From the NCBI GenBank assembly GCA_019509685.1, contig JAEKLU010000068.1, forward strand, positions 1 through 8,074: a DNA stretch of 8,074 nt, in the 5' to 3' direction. Positions 6,901-8,074 of this stretch are shown here, one piece after another; the first letter of the stretch is position 1; each line of letters begins with the position of its first letter. A model generated the notes under the pieces. The model was given only the letters and a program-made list of their open reading frames with translations, was not told the origin of the DNA and did no database searches. The position numbers were made by a program, and so were the translations under genes. The DNA comes from Mesorhizobium sp. GTDB taxonomy: Bacteria; Pseudomonadota; Alphaproteobacteria; Rhizobiales; Rhizobiaceae.

Positions 6901-8074
6901 CGAAAGCGTCCGAATGCAGCGCCAGCGCCAGCCCCTCGACCTTGACGTGGTTGGCCGTGGCGGAGGGCAGCGTCGCGGTAATGTCGAGTCGCGGCGTCGT
7001 TCCCTGCCCTTGCGCTTTCACCGAAACCGTCTGCAGCTCCAGCGCGACCGGGCTGTCGGGGGTGCCGAACTTCAGCGGCAGGCTCGGCCCATTGGAGGCA
7101 AGGTCGAGCGCGAAATCGCTGGCGCCGTTCGGGTTGATGGTGCCGGTTGCCGTGCCGGAAATCTTGTCGCCCGACAATGTCGCCTTGTCGATGACGAGGC
7201 CGCCGGCGGTCGTGACGCTGCCCGCGGCATCGAGATTGAGCGGCCCCAGCCCCGCCTGCCGCGTCTGGCTGGTCTCGGCGTCCGCGATTTGCGCGTTGAA
7301 CTGGACATCAGGATTGGACGAGGCGCCCGTCACATGCGCCGCGCCGTTCAATGTTCCGGCTGCATCGAGGCCAGGCACGAATTCATTGGCAAGGGCCGCC
7401 GGCAAATTGGCGACTTTGGCCGACAGGTCAAGCGCCTGGCCGGCTTTGCCGGCGCGCCCGCTGGCGGTCGCCGGAATGCCGGCCACAGTCGCGCCGCCGG
7501 CAAAATTGGTCCAGTCGCCGTCGCGCTTGAGGTCGATGCCGATGCCGCTGACCACGGTCGAGCCCGACGTCACGCTGTCGGCCTTGATCGTGCCTGAGAT
7601 CGCCGGACCCTTGAGATAATTGGCGATCAGCGCGTTGACGGTGATGGTCTTTGCCGCCAGATCGCCGCGCGCGATCGACCCGCTGGTCGCATTGATGGTG
7701 ACGGTCGGCGCCTCGCCATCCTTGGCAAAAGCAATCGTGCCGTTGATGTCGCCCGTCGCATTCTGGTTGCCGAGCGCCGCCAGCGGTCCGATGTCGGGCA
7801 CGGCGAGCGTCAGCGTGCCGAGCGGCAGGAACTGGCCGTCAAGCGCAAGATCGCCCGACACCTTGTTGTCGCCGAGCGACAGGCTGAGCCCCTTTATCGA
7901 GCGATTGCCGCCCGTCGTGACCAGCGACGCCCTGATATCGAGCGGCTGCTCCTCGGCGCTGCCGGTCAGCGCTATATCGGCCGACGGATTGACGATGTCG
8001 GCCTTGCCCTTGGCCGAGAACTTGATGTCCTTCACTGTCCGGCCGGCCGCCGTCAGGCTGGCGCTGTCGGCCGA
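3950..8074 (-). CDS. tamB: TamB-family translocation/assembly module protein (DUF490, AsmA-like), 5' end beyond window
   Basis: C-terminal 1374 residues of a giant periplasm-spanning protein. TamB proteins are anchored in the inner membrane and form a long beta-groove reaching the outer membrane, where they partner with the BamA-like TamA. Established work links them to phospholipid transport and outer-membrane biogenesis. The visible part is nearly all short amphipathic beta-strands rich in Gly, Ala, Thr, Val and Asp. The C-terminal DUF490 domain is recognisable: PNQIFIQGRGVDAELGGSL, then FTLQRGRLSILGKRLTFTEG, then LPEDEVLAQLIFGRSMSNLSPLQIAQLAEA (near residue 1250), and the end VGKGVKLRGEAND with GGLFYEREY before TGA at 3950. 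A low-complexity linker (HRNAPAAVRAQDKALRPASAGGGNSGSG) lies near 1115-1145. The reading frame is open through the right edge. A GTG at 8035 is internal, since the frame upstream still aligns with the internal repeat. Residues 1-286 and 568-908 are two copies of one segment. No frameshift is seen. Confidence 0.95.
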   Translation of the reverse strand, partial: SADSASLTAAGRTVKDIKFSAKGKADIVNPSADIALTGSAEEQPLDIRASLVTTGGNRSIKGLSLSLGDNKVSGDLALDGQFLPLGTLTLAVPDIGPLAALGNQNATGDINGTIAFAKDGEAPTVTINATSGSIARGDLAAKTITVNALIANYLKGPAISGTIKADSVTSGSTVVSGIGIDLKRDGDWTNFAGGATVAGIPATASGRAGKAGQALDLSAKVANLPAALANEFVPGLDAAGTLNGAAHVTGASSNPDVQFNAQIADAETSQTRQAGLGPLNLDAAGSVTTAGGLVIDKATLSGDKISGTATGTINPNGASDFALDLASNGPSLPLKFGTPDSPVALELQTVSVKAQGQGTTPRLDITATLPSATANHVKVEGLALALHSDAFDIKEKKGPISGTVEADKIDLDNPTVAPLVAGKVMAKVAGSLAPDAITIDSGSASSDALDGAFNGRISLADGSVDFTVKADVLSAALPAGVRGVLAERTQFSATTQRDAKGNLSVGPVKLVSGALTADGQASIADNKLSAAVKGALADISPLSKDAKGAITFSLDAQGAPTAPDLSLDVNSDRLTVAAREITGLKLTATGKADAANPAANVQLTGNVAGQALQGSAVLATTGGKSAINGLLLSLGPNKISGDLALDEAFVPVGTVSLDLPDIGPLAALALEKAEGDVRGTIAFSKSANGPNVAVKASTAAIKRGDLSAKNVAIDAQIANYMAAPVIAGTVRAESVTSGGTAITGIDVDLKRDGDWTGFSGGATVKNIPAKATGRVKVANGTTAIELSSGEATVQGIKAAIAQASTVTIANGTTTLDRLVLNLGGGTATVTGKVGQALDINANLARVPVSLANSFSPGLDAAGSISGTVKVAGAPASPSVAFNVDAAGVQTSQTRGAGLGGMNVSSSGNFAGNKLAFDANISDGAGLGLKGGGSVTTTGTPALVLDFNGKVPFSFLAAKLAAQGLGLTGTANVNLQVRGPASAPVIGGTVSTSGARLVDARSGLAVNDLAADVSIGGGVARINRLTGTLSTRGSLSASGTVGINPAQGFPADLSIKLTDGRYTDGRVVTANLGGDLTIKGPLVSAPAIAGTINLARTVITVPDKLPASLSALDVKHRNAPAAVRAQDKALRPASAGGGNSGSGLSLDVTVNAPNQIFIQGRGVDAELGGSLRLTGPASSPQAVGTFTLQRGRLSILGKRLTFTEGTVGFSGSLVPYLNLTATTTTSDATVTIVVSGEATNPKFTFSSVPALPEDEVLAQLIFGRSMSNLSPLQIAQLAEAAAQLAGVGGSTSLLENLRSAIGVDDLDVTTDDKGGTAVSAGKYLNDRTYVTIQKGDKPGSGKATIDLNVGKGVKLRGEANDAGEAKGGLFYEREY
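5351..6373 (-). repeat. TamB internal duplication, copy B (with 55-residue extra segment)
   Basis: Counterpart of copy A. Matching anchors are LSLGPNKISGDLALD, LPDIGPLAAL, AESVTSGGTAITGIDVDLKRDGDWTGFSGGATV and SQTRGAGLG. The offset from copy A is 1701 bp up to the GR at 5753-5758. It becomes 1866 bp afterwards, because 5585-5752 encodes 56 residues (VKVANG to TATVT) where copy A has a single Ala. Similarity fades soon after SQTRGAGLGG. Confidence 0.85.
7217..8074 (-). repeat. TamB internal duplication, copy A (upstream copy)
   Basis: This segment encodes a block that recurs in copy B exactly 1701 bp (567 codons) further on. Anchors are LSLGDNKVSGDLALD, VPDIGPLAAL, ADSVTSGSTVVSGIGIDLKRDGDWTNFAGGATV and SQTRQAGLG. 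Hand alignment of about 208 gap-free residues gives roughly 113 identities. DNA identity is visibly lower, so the duplication is old. The copy is still aligned at the window edge and may extend beyond it. Confidence 0.85.

Noticed and set aside
5919..7619. Second long plus-strand open frame (566 codons) antisense to tamB
   Set aside because: It is a Ser/Ala/Pro/Leu-rich shadow translation with no family motif, explained by the GC-biased third positions of tamB.
8033..8035. GTG at 8035 as the start of the TamB gene
   Set aside because: The frame stays open to 8074, and the upstream residues still align with copy B of the internal repeat, so the codon is an internal valine.

Overview
The window reads as a piece of a high-GC alphaproteobacterial chromosome, probably of the order Hyphomicrobiales and perhaps Mesorhizobium-like. 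This is inferred from base composition, codon habits, the style of the TamB protein and the Tat-exported peptide-type binding protein. No 16S rRNA or other taxonomic marker is present. All four genes lie on the minus strand, so transcription runs from right to left. There are no tRNA or rRNA genes, insertion sequences, CRISPR arrays or prophage signs.

From right to left: (1) 8074-3950 is the C-terminal 1374 residues of a very large TamB (DUF490/AsmA-like) envelope protein, whose start lies beyond the right edge. It contains a large internal duplication: about 290 residues recur after a fixed offset of 567 codons, and the second copy carries a 55-residue extra segment. (2) 3949-3672 is a 278-bp intergenic region, more AT-rich than its flanks, with a plausible sigma70-type promoter and small palindromes ahead of the transport operon. 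(3) 3671-2013 encodes a Tat-signal, SBP_bac_5-family binding protein. (4) 2012-1865 is a 148-bp spacer with a strong 12-bp hairpin just after the binding-protein stop. (5) 1864-830 is a DppB-type permease. (6) 817-1 is a DppC-type permease that starts 12 bp after the previous stop and runs off the left edge. It has an unusually long insert and an additional N-terminal membrane segment.

Genes 3, 5 and 6 form an operon for an oligopeptide/dipeptide/nickel-class ABC importer: the binding protein captures the solute in the periplasm and the two permeases form the inner-membrane channel. The ATPase subunits, normally next in such operons, would lie beyond the left edge. The substrate cannot be determined from sequence alone. 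The hairpin between binding-protein and permease genes fits the usual need for more binding protein than channel. TamB belongs to a separate function, phospholipid transport and outer-membrane biogenesis, and probably to a separate transcription unit.

I found no clear sign of a new multi-gene system. The points most worth a second look are the internal duplication in TamB, the atypical architecture of the DppC-like permease and the intercistronic hairpin.
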